Shown one piece after another: positions 9,163-17,957 of a stretch of DNA of 64,000 bases. Made by a program: the position numbers and the translations under genes. How positions within the stretch are numbered: the stretch's first letter is position 1; every line of letters starts with the position of its first letter. Origin of the DNA: Fodinibacter sp963834965 (GTDB lineage Bacteria; Actinomycetota; Actinomycetes; Actinomycetales; Dermatophilaceae); contig CAWIEI010000033.1 of NCBI GenBank assembly GCA_963834965.1, forward strand, positions 1 to 64,000, in the 5' to 3' direction. The notes under the pieces were generated by a model. The model was not told the origin of the DNA and did not search any database. It saw only the letters and a list, made by a program, of their open reading frames with translations.

Positions 9163-9204
9163 CCGCGCCCGGACGAGTGCCTGCTGGCATTCACCCGGGC
9201 GCGG
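9163..9204. other. Nested hairpin, possible structured RNA or terminator
   Basis: A perfect 10-bp inverted repeat (CCGCGCCCGG at 9163-9172, CCGGGCGCGG at 9195-9204) encloses a second 4-bp stem (TGCC-TGCT-GGCA, 9178-9189). Symmetric 5-nt internal loops separate the stems. There is no U-tract on either side. Confidence 0.55.
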
Positions 9205-9326
9205 ATCCGGTCGTACCCGTCCCCCTGCAAGGCGGATATGACCGACGACGCCTGACGATGGTGCTGTCCGGACGTCGAAGTCCTGCTCTTCGTGAGGAAC
9301 GGGTCTTAACTGTTCCCTGACGCAGA

Positions 9327-9348
9327 CTTTACCTTGCCTTTACCTTTC
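9327..9348 (+). repeat. 11-bp direct repeat (CTTTACCTTGC / CTTTACCTTTC)
   Basis: Two adjacent 11-mers differ at two positions, in an AT-rich island. Direct repeats with an 11-bp period are the usual target of OmpR-type response regulators. The half-site resembles, but does not match, the GTTCACC Pho unit found near 23.1 kb. Confidence 0.45.
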
Positions 9349-9543
9349 GCGCGAGCAATTTCTACCACGGCGCACGGCGTGTCGCGGTTGGGATTCGTGA
9401 ATTCTACTGCGTGTTTCGGTGGAAACCGCAGGTCAGCGACCCGGCGGAGTGACCGGTGTGACGGAACGTGGCTGATGGGACGGCATCCTCCCCCGGTCCT
9501 GGCGGCTGGCGAGCGCAGCGCGACGGAATCCGAAGGGGCGCGC

Positions 9544-11229
9544 TCAGGCCTCGATGACCATCGGGATGATCATCGGCCGGCGGCGGATCTTGCGGCCCAC
9601 CCAGCCGCCGACCGAGCGGCGGATCACCTGCTGCAGCTGGTATGCGTCGGTGACGCCGCCGGCGGTGGCCTCGTCGAGCGCCGTGACGAGCTGCGGCATC
9701 ACGTCGTCGAACACCAGGTCGTCCTCGACGAAGCCGCGCGCGGTGATCTCCGGGCCGGCGATGACCTTTCCGGTCATCGAGTCGACCACGACGATCACCG
9801 AGATGAAGCCCTCGTCGCGCAGGATCCGGCGGTCCTTGAGCAGGGTCTCGTCGGCCTCGCCGACCGACGCGCCGTCGACGTAGACGTAGCCGCACGGCAC
9901 CGCGCCGGCGATCGCCGCTCTGCCGCCAACGAGGTCGACGACCACGCCGTCCTCGGCGACGACCACCCGGTTGCGCGGCACCCCGGTGAGGACGGCGAGC
10001 TCGGCGTTGGCCACGAGGTGGCGCCACTCGCCGTGCACCGGCATCACGTTCTTCGGCTGCACGATGTTGTAGCAGTAGATGAGCTCGCCGGCGCTCGCGT
10101 GCCCCGACACGTGCACCTTGGCGTTCCCCTTGTGCACGACGTTGGCACCCAGGCGCATCAGGCCGTTGATGACGCGGTAGACGGCGTTCTCGTTGCCCGG
10201 GATCAGCGAGCTCGCGAGCAGCACCGTGTCGCCGGGGCCGACCTCGATGCGGTGGTCGCGGTTGGCCATCCGCGACAGCGCGGCCATCGGCTCGCCCTGG
10301 CTGCCGGTACAGACCAGCACGACCTGGTCGTCGGCCAGCTCGTCGAGCTTCTTGACGTCGACGAGCACGCCGTCGGGCACGTGCAGGTAGCCCAGGTCGG
10401 CGGCGATGCCCATGTTGCGTACCATCGAGCGCCCCACCATGGCGACCTTGCGGCCGGCCTTCTCCGCGGCATCGAGCACCTGCTGCACCCGGTGCACGTG
10501 CGAGGAGAAGCAGGCGACGATGATCCGGCGCTCGGCGTGCCGGAACACCTTGTCGATGGCCGAGGAGATGTCGCGCTCGGGCGTGGTGAAGCCGGGCACC
10601 TCGGCGTTGGTGGAGTCGGTGAGGAACAGGTCGACCCCCTCCTCCCCCAGCCTGGCGAAGGCGCGCAGGTCGGTGAGCCGGCCGTCGAGCGGCAGCTGGT
10701 CCATCTTGAAGTCGCCGGTGTGCAGCAGGGTGCCGCCCGAGGTGCGCACCGCGACGGCCAGGGCGTCGGGGATCGAGTGGTTGACGGCCACGAACTCGCA
10801 GTCGAAGACGCCGAGGCGCTCGCGGTCGCCCTCGCGCACCCCGAGCGTGAGGGGCGTGATCCGGTGCTCCTTCAGCTTGGCCTCGACCAGCGCCAGGGTG
10901 AGGGTCGAGCCGACGAGCGGGAGGTCGGGCTTGAGGCGCAGCAGGTAGGGCACGGCGCCGATGTGGTCCTCGTGCCCATGGGTGAGGATCACGGCCTGCA
11001 CGTCGTCGAGCCGGTCCTCGAGGTAGTCGAAGTCAGGCAGGATCAGGTCGATGCCGGGGTGGTGGTCGTCGGGGAAGAGCACGCCGCAGTCGATGACCAG
11101 CAGCTGGCCGCGGTGCTCGACCACGGTCATGTTGCGGCCGATCTCACCCAGGCCACCCAGCGCGACGACGCGCACCCCGCCGTCGGCGAGGGGACCGGGA
11201 AGCTCGAGCTCGGGGTGGGGGTGGCTCAT
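9544..11229 (-). CDS. rnj: Ribonuclease J
   Basis: A 561-residue metallo-beta-lactamase/beta-CASP ribonuclease with 5'-3' exo- and endonuclease activity in mRNA decay and rRNA maturation. The zinc motif HGHEDHIGA is at about residue 83, the beta-CASP core includes FSSHVHRVQQ, and the C-terminal part carries HVSGHASAGEL and MPVHGEWRHL. The ATG at 11229 overlaps the dapA stop (ATGA), so the two are translationally coupled, as in other actinobacteria. Longer upstream reading frame belongs to the out-of-frame dapA region. Confidence 0.96.
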   Translation of the reverse strand: MSHPHPELELPGPLADGGVRVVALGGLGEIGRNMTVVEHRGQLLVIDCGVLFPDDHHPGIDLILPDFDYLEDRLDDVQAVILTHGHEDHIGAVPYLLRLKPDLPLVGSTLTLALVEAKLKEHRITPLTLGVREGDRERLGVFDCEFVAVNHSIPDALAVAVRTSGGTLLHTGDFKMDQLPLDGRLTDLRAFARLGEEGVDLFLTDSTNAEVPGFTTPERDISSAIDKVFRHAERRIIVACFSSHVHRVQQVLDAAEKAGRKVAMVGRSMVRNMGIAADLGYLHVPDGVLVDVKKLDELADDQVVLVCTGSQGEPMAALSRMANRDHRIEVGPGDTVLLASSLIPGNENAVYRVINGLMRLGANVVHKGNAKVHVSGHASAGELIYCYNIVQPKNVMPVHGEWRHLVANAELAVLTGVPRNRVVVAEDGVVVDLVGGRAAIAGAVPCGYVYVDGASVGEADETLLKDRRILRDEGFISVIVVVDSMTGKVIAGPEITARGFVEDDLVFDDVMPQLVTALDEATAGGVTDAYQLQQVIRRSVGGWVGRKIRRRPMIIPMVIEA

Positions 11230-12113
11230 CGGGTGGGGAGCGTCGCGAGGGCGGCCCGCAGCAGCTCGAGGTGCTCCGGCGGCGACTCGACCAGGGGCAG
11301 CCGCACGGCGGCCGACTCGATGACGCCGAGCTCGACCAGGGCCGCCTTGGCCATGATCGCCCCCTGCGAGGTCGACATGATCGCGTCGACGACCGGGATG
11401 AGCGAGGTGTGGATGGCGCGCGCCTGGGCGAGGTCTCCCCGGTCGACCGCCGCGACCATCGCGGCGTACTGCTCGCCCGCGACATGGCCGACCACCGAGA
11501 CCACGCCGGTGGCGCCCAGGGCGAGCAGCGGCAGGTTGAGGGCGTCCTCGCCGCTGAACCACAGCAGGTCGGTGGCGGCCTTGACGTGCGTTGACGCCCA
11601 CAGGTCACCCTTGGCGTCCTTGACCGCGACGATGTTCGGGTGCTCCGCGAGGGTGACCAGAGTGTCGGTGGTGAACGGGATGCCGGTGCGCGCGGGGATG
11701 TCGTACAGCATCACCGGGAGGTCGGTGGTGTCGGCCACGGCCCGGCAGTGCGCGATGAGGCCGGCCTGGGTCGGCTTGTTGTAGTAGGGCGACACCAGGA
11801 GGAGGGCGTCGGCACCGGCATCCGCCGCCAGGCCGGCCATCTGCACCGCGTGGCGGGTGTCGTTGGACCCGACCCCGGCGACGACCTTGGCACGGTCGCC
11901 GGCGCGCTGCTTGACGCGGCGCACCATCTCGATGCTCTCGTCGCTGCTCAGGGTGCTGGACTCGCCGGTGGTGCCGTTGACGACGAGGCCGTCGTGGCCG
12001 GTGGCCAGGAAGTGGTCGACCAGCGAGTCGGTGCCCTTGTCGTCGATCTCGCCCCCGGGCGACATCGGGGTCACCATCGCGGTGAGGACACGGCCGAAGG
12101 GAGAGCTCGTCAT
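11226..12113 (-). CDS. dapA: 4-hydroxy-tetrahydrodipicolinate synthase
   Basis: A 295-residue TIM-barrel enzyme that condenses pyruvate with aspartate semialdehyde in lysine/diaminopimelate synthesis. The family signatures GTTGESSTLSSDE (about residues 43-55) and ALLLVSPYYNKPTQAG are present. The Schiff-base lysine lies in IVAVKDAKGDL at about residue 165. The ATG at 12113 has TACCCT 6 nt upstream and is probably leaderless. It is the first gene of dapA-rnj. Confidence 0.96.
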   Translation of the reverse strand: MTSSPFGRVLTAMVTPMSPGGEIDDKGTDSLVDHFLATGHDGLVVNGTTGESSTLSSDESIEMVRRVKQRAGDRAKVVAGVGSNDTRHAVQMAGLAADAGADALLLVSPYYNKPTQAGLIAHCRAVADTTDLPVMLYDIPARTGIPFTTDTLVTLAEHPNIVAVKDAKGDLWASTHVKAATDLLWFSGEDALNLPLLALGATGVVSVVGHVAGEQYAAMVAAVDRGDLAQARAIHTSLIPVVDAIMSTSQGAIMAKAALVELGVIESAAVRLPLVESPPEHLELLRAALATLPTR

Positions 12114-12119
12114 GCGGCA

Positions 12120-12125
12120 AGGGTA
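12120..12125 (-). promoter_or_regulatory. -10 element (TACCCT) of leaderless dapA-rnj operon
   Basis: TACCCT on the reverse strand ends 6 nt before the dapA ATG, with no Shine-Dalgarno in between. Confidence 0.55.
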
Positions 12126-12176
12126 GTGCCGTCACGGCGCGCCCCGTCGCGACCGGCCGGCCGCGTCGTGCGCGGG

Positions 12177-12182
12177 TAGGCT
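12177..12182 (+). promoter_or_regulatory. -10 element (TAGGCT) of leaderless thyA
   Basis: TAGGCT ends 6 nt before the thyA GTG. A back-to-back copy of the same arrangement serves dapA about 50 bp away on the other strand. Confidence 0.55.
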
Positions 12183-12188
12183 CCGGTC

Positions 12189-12998
<810 letters not shown>

Positions 12999-13008
12999 GG
13001 AGCTGTCG

Positions 13009-13479
13009 ATGACCCGGATCACCCTCATCGCCGCCGTCGCCCGCAACGGCGTCATCGGGGTCGGCGGCGGGATGCCGTGGCACCTGCCCGACGAGCTCGC
13101 CCACTTCAAGGCGACGACCATGGGGCACGCGCTCGTGATGGGGCGCACGACCTTCGAGTCGATCGGGCGGGCGCTACCGGGCCGGCGCACCATCGTCGTG
13201 ACGCGCAACCCGTCGTGGCACCACCCCGCCGTCGAGACGGCGCACTCGTTCCCGGATGCTGTGTCGCTGGCCGGGCCGGCCGACGAGGTGTTCGTCGCGG
13301 GCGGTGCCCAGATCTACGCCGAGGCCCTGCCCTACGCGCAGCGCCTGCTGATCACCGAGGTCCACGCCGAGCCCGAGGGTGACACCTGGTTCCCGCGCTG
13401 GCCGCAGGACGAGTGGCGCGAGGAGCTGCGTGAGCCGCACGACGGCTGGTCGCGGGTGGTCTACGAGCGGGTGAGCTAG
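13009..13479 (+). CDS. folA: Dihydrofolate reductase
   Basis: A 156-residue enzyme of usual length for bacterial DHFR. It reduces dihydrofolate with NADPH. The active-site region IGVGGGMPWHLPDELAHFK (residues 17-35) and GRTTFESIGRALPGR (about 45-59) are intact. It lies directly behind thyA with a GAGGAG Shine-Dalgarno. Its TAG stop is shared, through the palindrome CTAG at 13476-13479, with the convergent SMP-30-like gene. Confidence 0.96.
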   Translation: MTRITLIAAVARNGVIGVGGGMPWHLPDELAHFKATTMGHALVMGRTTFESIGRALPGRRTIVVTRNPSWHHPAVETAHSFPDAVSLAGPADEVFVAGGAQIYAEALPYAQRLLITEVHAEPEGDTWFPRWPQDEWREELREPHDGWSRVVYERVS

Positions 13480-14405
13480 CGGGCGGGCACCTCGCCCACG
13501 GCGATCGCCGGCTGCACGAGGCTGCCCAGCCAGACCCGGCCCTCGTGCTCGCGCACCCCGGTGGCGAGGTGCCACCGGGTCGCGTCGAAGTCGAGGTCGT
13601 GCACCGCGCGGCCGACCGAGTCGAAGGCCATCACCCGGGCGGTCTGCTTGGGCTTCGGCTTCAGGCGCTCGGGCAGCCGGCGCACCATCCCGCGCACCGC
13701 CCGCGGGCTCTTCTGGAGCAGGCTCAGCGCCTTGTCGGTGGGCGATGCCACCGTCACCCAGACCAGGCCGTCGCTGCCGAGGGCGATGTTGTCGGGGTGG
13801 CCGGGCAGGTCGTCGACCCACACGGTGGTCGCACCGGCCGTGCCGTCGGCTTTCAGGTGCACCCGGCGGATGGTACGCGTTCCGGTCTCGGCGACCAGCA
13901 CGGCATCCGCCTCGCTGGTGAGGGCGACGCCGTTGGCGAAGCACAGCTGGTCGAGCACCGTGGTGACCTGGCCGTCGGGGGTGCGGCGGAACAGCCGGCC
14001 CGTGCAGGTGTGCTCGATGAGGTCGCTCTTCCACTCCTCGACCCGCCAGACCCGGCTGGAGTCGGAGAACCAGATCGTGCCGTCGGCGGTGACGGCGGCG
14101 TTGTTGCAGAACAGGAGTCGTTCGCCGTCGACCTCGGTGACGAGGGTCTCGAGGTCGCCGCTGGCGGGGTCGAGGGCGAGCAGGCCGCGGTGCGCGTCGC
14201 AGACGAGGATGCGGCCATCGGGCAGGTTCTCGAGGCCGAGCGGGCGGCCACCGGTGGCGGTGACCGTGGTGGTGTCGCCCGTGGCGGGGTCGTGCACGTG
14301 GATGGCGCCGTCGGCGGTGCCGGTCCAGACCCGGCCGTCGGGGGCGACGAGCACGTCCTCGGCTCCGGGGCCGGGTATCGCGATGACGGTGAGCGGCAGG
14401 GTCAT
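13476..14405 (-). CDS. SMP-30/gluconolactonase/strictosidine-synthase-like beta-propeller protein
   Basis: A 309-residue predicted six-bladed propeller. Recurrent blade patterns (APDGRVWTGTADG, LPDGRILVCDAHRGLL, DGTIWFSDSS, SDGLVWVTVASP) and the LPGHPDNIALGSDG segment match the strictosidine synthase/SMP-30 group. These are hydrolases acting on lactones or esters, and the substrate cannot be told from sequence. The start at 14405 is supported by TACGGT 6 nt upstream (leaderless). No signal peptide is seen. Confidence 0.8.
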   Translation of the reverse strand: MTLPLTVIAIPGPGAEDVLVAPDGRVWTGTADGAIHVHDPATGDTTTVTATGGRPLGLENLPDGRILVCDAHRGLLALDPASGDLETLVTEVDGERLLFCNNAAVTADGTIWFSDSSRVWRVEEWKSDLIEHTCTGRLFRRTPDGQVTTVLDQLCFANGVALTSEADAVLVAETGTRTIRRVHLKADGTAGATTVWVDDLPGHPDNIALGSDGLVWVTVASPTDKALSLLQKSPRAVRGMVRRLPERLKPKPKQTARVMAFDSVGRAVHDLDFDATRWHLATGVREHEGRVWLGSLVQPAIAVGEVPAR

Positions 14406-14411
14406 GGGCTC

Positions 14412-14417
14412 ACCGTA
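14412..14417 (-). promoter_or_regulatory. -10 element (TACGGT) of leaderless SMP-30-like gene
   Basis: TACGGT on the reverse strand ends 6 nt before the ATG at 14405. Confidence 0.5.
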
Positions 14418-14555
14418 GGGGTGGCGTGCGTCCGGGGAGGGGCGGACGCGCGGTTCGGACACGGCGCTTGGGATGTGGCGTGGCCGGCTCCGTGACCCGG
14501 TCGCCTTCCGCGCCGCGCCTCCCACGACCGCCCTTCTGAGCCCCGTTCAAGACAA

Positions 14556-14582
14556 GGGTGGGAGTTATCGGTGCTCCCACCC
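14556..14582. other. 9-bp perfect inverted repeat upstream of DUF222 gene
   Basis: GGGTGGGAG (14556-14564) pairs with CTCCCACCC (14574-14582) across a 9-nt loop. The loop TTATCGGTG can pair alternatively with CCGATAA at 14582-14588, so two mutually exclusive hairpins are possible. It lies between divergent promoters. Confidence 0.45.
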
Positions 14583-14640
14583 CGATAAGTCTCCCCGCTG
14601 TCCGCGGTCAGGAAATCGGGTGTCCGGCAACGGCATCCCC

Positions 14641-14649
14641 TGTGGATAA
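14641..14649 (-). promoter_or_regulatory. Perfect DnaA-box-like 9-mer (TTATCCACA)
   Basis: TGTGGATAA on the plus strand is the reverse complement of the consensus DnaA box. It is a single copy beside the DUF222 promoter, so a regulatory or titration site, or chance, is likelier than an origin. Confidence 0.4.
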
Positions 14650-14652
14650 CTC

Positions 14653-14681
14653 TTGGATCCGTACGGGTGTTCGGATATGAT
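14653..14681 (+). promoter_or_regulatory. Promoter with LexA/SOS-box-like palindrome for DUF222 gene
   Basis: TTGGAT (14653-14658), a 17-bp spacer and TATGAT (14676-14681) form a near-consensus sigma-70-type promoter ending 5 nt before the ATG. The spacer holds CCGTAC-GGGT-GTTCGG (14659-14674), a 9-of-12 match to the mycobacterial SOS box TCGAAC-N4-GTTCGA. LexA repression is inferred. Confidence 0.55.
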
Positions 14682-14686
14682 GAGGT

Positions 14687-16243
14687 ATGTCGACCAGCCA
14701 GCTCCGCCAGCGCATCGCCGCGCTGCGCGCCGAGGCGTCCGCGATCGGGGACGAGCTGGCCGGGCAGGCACCGCGGATGGAGTCCGCTGAGCTGTTCGAG
14801 ATCAGTGGTGAGCTGCAAGGCGCCGTCAACGCGGCAGAAGGGGCGCAGCTGGTCGCGATCGCGCACGCCTCCTCGTTGGAGATCCGGCTGACCGAGCGCG
14901 GCCCGGTCGACGTGCAGCACGACGTCGGGTTCGTCGACGCGATGGCGTCCTCGGAAGTGTCCCTGGCCACCGGGGTCGGGCAGTGGGCCGCCGCCCGCAA
15001 GGTCGGCCTCGCCGCACAGCTGGCCTCCCGCTTCCCGCGGCTGCTGGCCCTGGTGCTCGCCGGCGACCTGGCACCGGTCAACGCCGGCAAGGTCATCACC
15101 GCCTGCGACGGCCTGGACGAGCCCGCCTGCGCCGCCGTCGACGCCGTGCTCGAACCCCGCCTGGCCGGGATGGACCCCGCCCGCATCACCACCGTGGCCC
15201 GGCGGGTCGCCACCCGCATCGCCGCCGACCAGGTCACCGCCGCCCAGACCACCAACCGCAAGGACCGCCTCGTACAGGTCACCCCCGGCCCCGACGGCAG
15301 CACCGACTGGTGGGCCCGCCTACCAGCCGCCCGCTCCGCCGCCGCCTGGGCCGCCATCCGCGACCTCGGCGACCAGTACGCCCGCAAAGACCCCGACCTC
15401 ACCCTCGACCAAGCCCGCGCCGACGCCCTGATCGACCTCCTCCTGACCAACGTCACCGTCAACGCCACGGTCACCCTCGGCATCCCCATCCTCACCGGCC
15501 CCGACGCCGAGACCGCCCGCACCAATGCCATCGACGAACACGCCGCCGACAACCCGCCCACCGATACCGCCGAGCAGAGCCAGACACCCGCTGACGAACA
15601 TGCAGACGCAGCAGTCGCCCAGCAGGCCATGGCAGCCACCACGCACGGCCCGGACGGTGCAGGCGCAGACACCTGCGACCCCGGGTGGGTGCGGCCGCCG
15701 TTCGCCACCGGCGGCCTCGGCGCCGGCGGGAACTTCTCCCTGTCCGCCGCCCTGATCTCCGGGTGCGAGATCCCCGGCATCGGCTGGGTCGACGCCGCAA
15801 CCGTCGAAACCCTGCTCAGCGTCGTGCCCACCGACATCGGCCGCGCCCTGCTCGACGCCAGAACCGGCACCCTCATCGAATCAGTCAGCAACGCCTACCG
15901 ACCACCCAAGAACCTCACCGACTTCGTCACCACCAGAGACGGCACCTGCCGCATGTGGGGCTGCACCCGCCCCGCCCGACGCTGCGACATCGACCACGCC
16001 CGACCCTGGCCCACCGGACCCACCACCCCGGCCAACCTCGGCGGACTCTGCCGCCGACACCACCGCCTCAAACAACAACGCCGCTGGACCTACCACCTCC
16101 ACCCAGACGGCACCGCCACCTGGACCTCACCCACCGGCACCAAACGCATCACCCAACCCGACCACGCAGCCCTACCCCCACCAAAGACCACGCCGAAGCC
16201 CCCCGCGTCAGTGCTCGTCGACCACGGGCCGCCACCCTTCTGA
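14687..16243 (+). CDS. DUF222 / HNH endonuclease domain protein (13E12 repeat family)
   Basis: A 518-residue member of the actinobacterial 13E12/DUF222 family. The N-terminal DUF222 all-helical region (about residues 1-280) is joined by a low-complexity linker to a C-terminal HNH nuclease fold. The HNH core shows CRMWGCTRPARRCDIDHARP and GGLCRRHHRLKQ (about residues 422-470), with paired zinc cysteines. Its biological role is unknown; such genes are often multi-copy, and I recall some being LexA-regulated in M. tuberculosis. A strong, possibly leaderless promoter with an SOS-box-like site precedes it. The over-represented GGATGCC heptamer is scarce here. A frameshifted relative lies at 62.5 kb. 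Confidence 0.9.
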   Translation: MSTSQLRQRIAALRAEASAIGDELAGQAPRMESAELFEISGELQGAVNAAEGAQLVAIAHASSLEIRLTERGPVDVQHDVGFVDAMASSEVSLATGVGQWAAARKVGLAAQLASRFPRLLALVLAGDLAPVNAGKVITACDGLDEPACAAVDAVLEPRLAGMDPARITTVARRVATRIAADQVTAAQTTNRKDRLVQVTPGPDGSTDWWARLPAARSAAAWAAIRDLGDQYARKDPDLTLDQARADALIDLLLTNVTVNATVTLGIPILTGPDAETARTNAIDEHAADNPPTDTAEQSQTPADEHADAAVAQQAMAATTHGPDGAGADTCDPGWVRPPFATGGLGAGGNFSLSAALISGCEIPGIGWVDAATVETLLSVVPTDIGRALLDARTGTLIESVSNAYRPPKNLTDFVTTRDGTCRMWGCTRPARRCDIDHARPWPTGPTTPANLGGLCRRHHRLKQQRRWTYHLHPDGTATWTSPTGTKRITQPDHAALPPPKTTPKPPASVLVDHGPPPF

Positions 16244-16347
16244 GACGAAGTGTTCAAGTGCCACGGCGTCAGGTGCACGTCGTCAGGTGCCACGGTGTCT
16301 GGCGTCAGGTTCGCCCTCACCGACGGTGACGTGGGCCGTGGCCGCGC

Positions 16348-16788
16348 TCAGACCGCCGGCTCGCCGGTGATCATGCTCCGCCGCAGGGCGGCACGATCCT
16401 CGGACAGAGCATCGGCGAGGGTGGCCGCCTGCTCCTCACCGATCCCGTGCTGCCGCATCACCGCGACGACGGCCTCCCGGTCCTGCGACGGACCAGCGGT
16501 GCTCAGGGTCGACCGCCCCGCCAGCGCGCCCTCGAACCACGCGTGCACGCCGAGCCACACCAACGCGTTGCCCGTGCCGTCCGATGCGGCGAGGACGCTC
16601 GACCGCCGAACCAGGTAAGCAAGCATCGGGTTCTCCGGGGTCGGCCAGGGGAACTCCGGCTGGGCGTTGCTGCGCAGCCTCAGCACATCCGCCGGCTCGC
16701 CGAGGACGTACGTCTGCAGAGCAGCGATCTCGTGCTCGTCCATCTCGGACAGGATCGCCTCGGCCGCGGCTGCTTCCTGGTCGTCCAT
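16348..16788 (-). CDS. Hypothetical protein, 146 residues
   Basis: I do not recognise the family. The protein starts MDDQEAAAAEAILSEMDEHE, is acidic and mostly helical, and has no membrane segment or signal peptide. It has an AAGGAG Shine-Dalgarno 8 nt before ATG 16788 and normal codon use. It is alone on the reverse strand behind a strong hairpin that separates it from the upstream osmC operon. Confidence 0.65.
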   Translation of the reverse strand: MDDQEAAAAEAILSEMDEHEIAALQTYVLGEPADVLRLRSNAQPEFPWPTPENPMLAYLVRRSSVLAASDGTGNALVWLGVHAWFEGALAGRSTLSTAGPSQDREAVVAVMRQHGIGEEQAATLADALSEDRAALRRSMITGEPAV

Positions 16789-16843
16789 CAGCTGTCTCCT
16801 TCGCTCTCTGGGAATCCGCGAAGCAGACCGGGGCCCGTCGTCG

Positions 16844-16888
16844 GGGGCGGCCCATCGTCGCGACCTACTGGCGACGATAGGCCGCCCC
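16844..16888 (-). terminator. Long hairpin terminator after osmC-hypothetical operon
   Basis: Two 18-nt arms (16844-16861 and 16871-16888) pair with one mismatch around a 9-nt loop. The hairpin begins 4 bp beyond the stop of the upstream reverse-strand gene. There is no U-tract, as is common for actinobacterial terminators. Confidence 0.7.
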
Positions 16889-16891
16889 TGC

Positions 16892-17368
16892 TCAGGCGGT
16901 GACGGCGGCCTTGACCGCGTCGATCATCGCCTGCTCGCGGTCGCTCACCCGCACGGCGTGGAAGCCCATGAAGCCACCGTCCTTGGCGGCATCCGCGGCA
17001 GCCTGGGCCGCGGCCACCAGCCAGGTGCCGAACGCCGCGAGCTCCTCGGGCGAGGCCTTGGCCGCGACGATCGCCACCACGCCACGCAGCTCCTCGAGCA
17101 CGCCCTCACCGGGGTTGGGCCCCTCGGGCTTGAACCCCTTGACCGGGTTCTCGCGCTGCTGTGCCATCTGCTGGATGTCGAGCGCCACCTCCGAGAGCAG
17201 CTGCTCGCGTGACGGCGGGTTGGTGGCGCTCTTCAGGGTCGCCATCGACTCCTTGGCGGCCTCGATCGGGCCACCCGGGTCGGCCAGCGACACCGCGAGC
17301 CCGGCCACCAGCGGCGCCCGCCGGACCCGGTTCCACTCCTCGTCGGTGAAGTCGGACTTCGTCGTCAC
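16892..17368 (-). CDS. Conserved hypothetical protein, 158 residues
   Basis: A helical, soluble protein beginning TTKSDFTDEEWNRVRRAP, with a TerB-like feel: Ala-rich helices and LVAAAQAAADAAKDGGFMGF near residue 120. I cannot assign a function. The GTG start at 17368 overlaps the osmC stop (GTGA), so it is translationally coupled to osmC. A role linked to peroxide or envelope stress is inference from that coupling only. Confidence 0.72.
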   Translation of the reverse strand: MTTKSDFTDEEWNRVRRAPLVAGLAVSLADPGGPIEAAKESMATLKSATNPPSREQLLSEVALDIQQMAQQRENPVKGFKPEGPNPGEGVLEELRGVVAIVAAKASPEELAAFGTWLVAAAQAAADAAKDGGFMGFHAVRVSDREQAMIDAVKAAVTA

Positions 17369-17799
17369 GAGGCGTCCTGGAAGTGCACCTCGAGCGTGAT
17401 CGGCACGGCGGACAGAGCCTGGCTCACCGGGCAGCCGACCTTGGCGGCCTGGGCGGCCTCCTCGAACTGCTCGGCGCTGATACCGGGCACCGCACCGACG
17501 ACCTTGAGGGCGATGCCGGTGATGCCGGTGCCGGGCTGGAAGGTGACGTCGGCGGTGGTGTCGATCGTGGTCGGCGGGGTGCCGGCCTGGGCGAGCCCGT
17601 GCGACAGCGCCATCGAGTAGCAGGTGGAGTGGGCGGCCGCGATGAGCTCCTCGGGGCTGGTCTTGCCGTTGGCCGCTTCGGCGCGCGAGGGCCAGGACAC
17701 GTCGTACGTGCCGATGCCGCTCGAGTCGAGCGACACCTGGCCGGCGCCCTCCATGAGGGAGCCCTCCCAGTGGGCGGAAGCGGTGCGAGTGGTCGCCAT
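17365..17799 (-). CDS. osmC: OsmC/Ohr family peroxiredoxin-like protein
   Basis: A 144-residue thiol peroxidase-type protein that reduces organic hydroperoxides. Both redox cysteines are present: HSTCYSMAL (about residue 60) and KVGCPVSQAL (about residue 125). The SPEELIAAAHSTC pattern is typical of OsmC. The start ATG 17799 is preceded by GAGGAG at good spacing. It is co-transcribed with the overlapping downstream hypothetical gene. Confidence 0.9.
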   Translation of the reverse strand: MATTRTASAHWEGSLMEGAGQVSLDSSGIGTYDVSWPSRAEAANGKTSPEELIAAAHSTCYSMALSHGLAQAGTPPTTIDTTADVTFQPGTGITGIALKVVGAVPGISAEQFEEAAQAAKVGCPVSQALSAVPITLEVHFQDAS

Positions 17800-17945
17800 C
17801 AGTTGTTCTCCTCGTGTCAGGGTTCGTGCCCGGTGGTGCCGAGTGTGCCGCCCAGCCTTGTCGTCCCGGGCGATCATGACAACCCGGTGCCGAAGGTCGG
17901 GCATCGACGCCGGGGACCCGGCCTGGCATCCGGGCACCCGCTCGG

Positions 17946-17951
17946 TACTGT
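17946..17951 (+). promoter_or_regulatory. -10 element (TACTGT) of leaderless enoyl-CoA hydratase gene
   Basis: TACTGT ends 6 nt before the GTG at 17958, with no Shine-Dalgarno. Confidence 0.5.
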
Positions 17952-17957
17952 CGTGGG

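Larger units (their letters stand above)
9056..9543. other. 488-bp intergenic region between rnj and ftsK, structured and partly AT-rich
   Basis: No credible protein gene is seen. The region contains the ftsK -10 element (9062-9067, reverse strand), a strong nested hairpin (9163-9204), and a locally AT-rich stretch (about 9300-9420) with an 11-bp direct repeat. The short open frames here have neither a Shine-Dalgarno nor a protein I recognise. It may hold a small RNA, or upstream control of ftsK. Confidence 0.5.

Noticed and set aside
9111..9320. Possible 69-residue gene upstream of ftsK
   Set aside because: No Shine-Dalgarno or -10, and it runs through the nested hairpin; composition is like other shadow frames.
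14641..14649. Replication origin
   Set aside because: Only one DnaA box, and no dnaA, dnaN or gyrase genes nearby.
16254..16312. Repeated CGTCAGGT words after the first DUF222 gene
   Set aside because: Copies are short, unevenly spaced and imperfect; no fold or periodicity supports a function.
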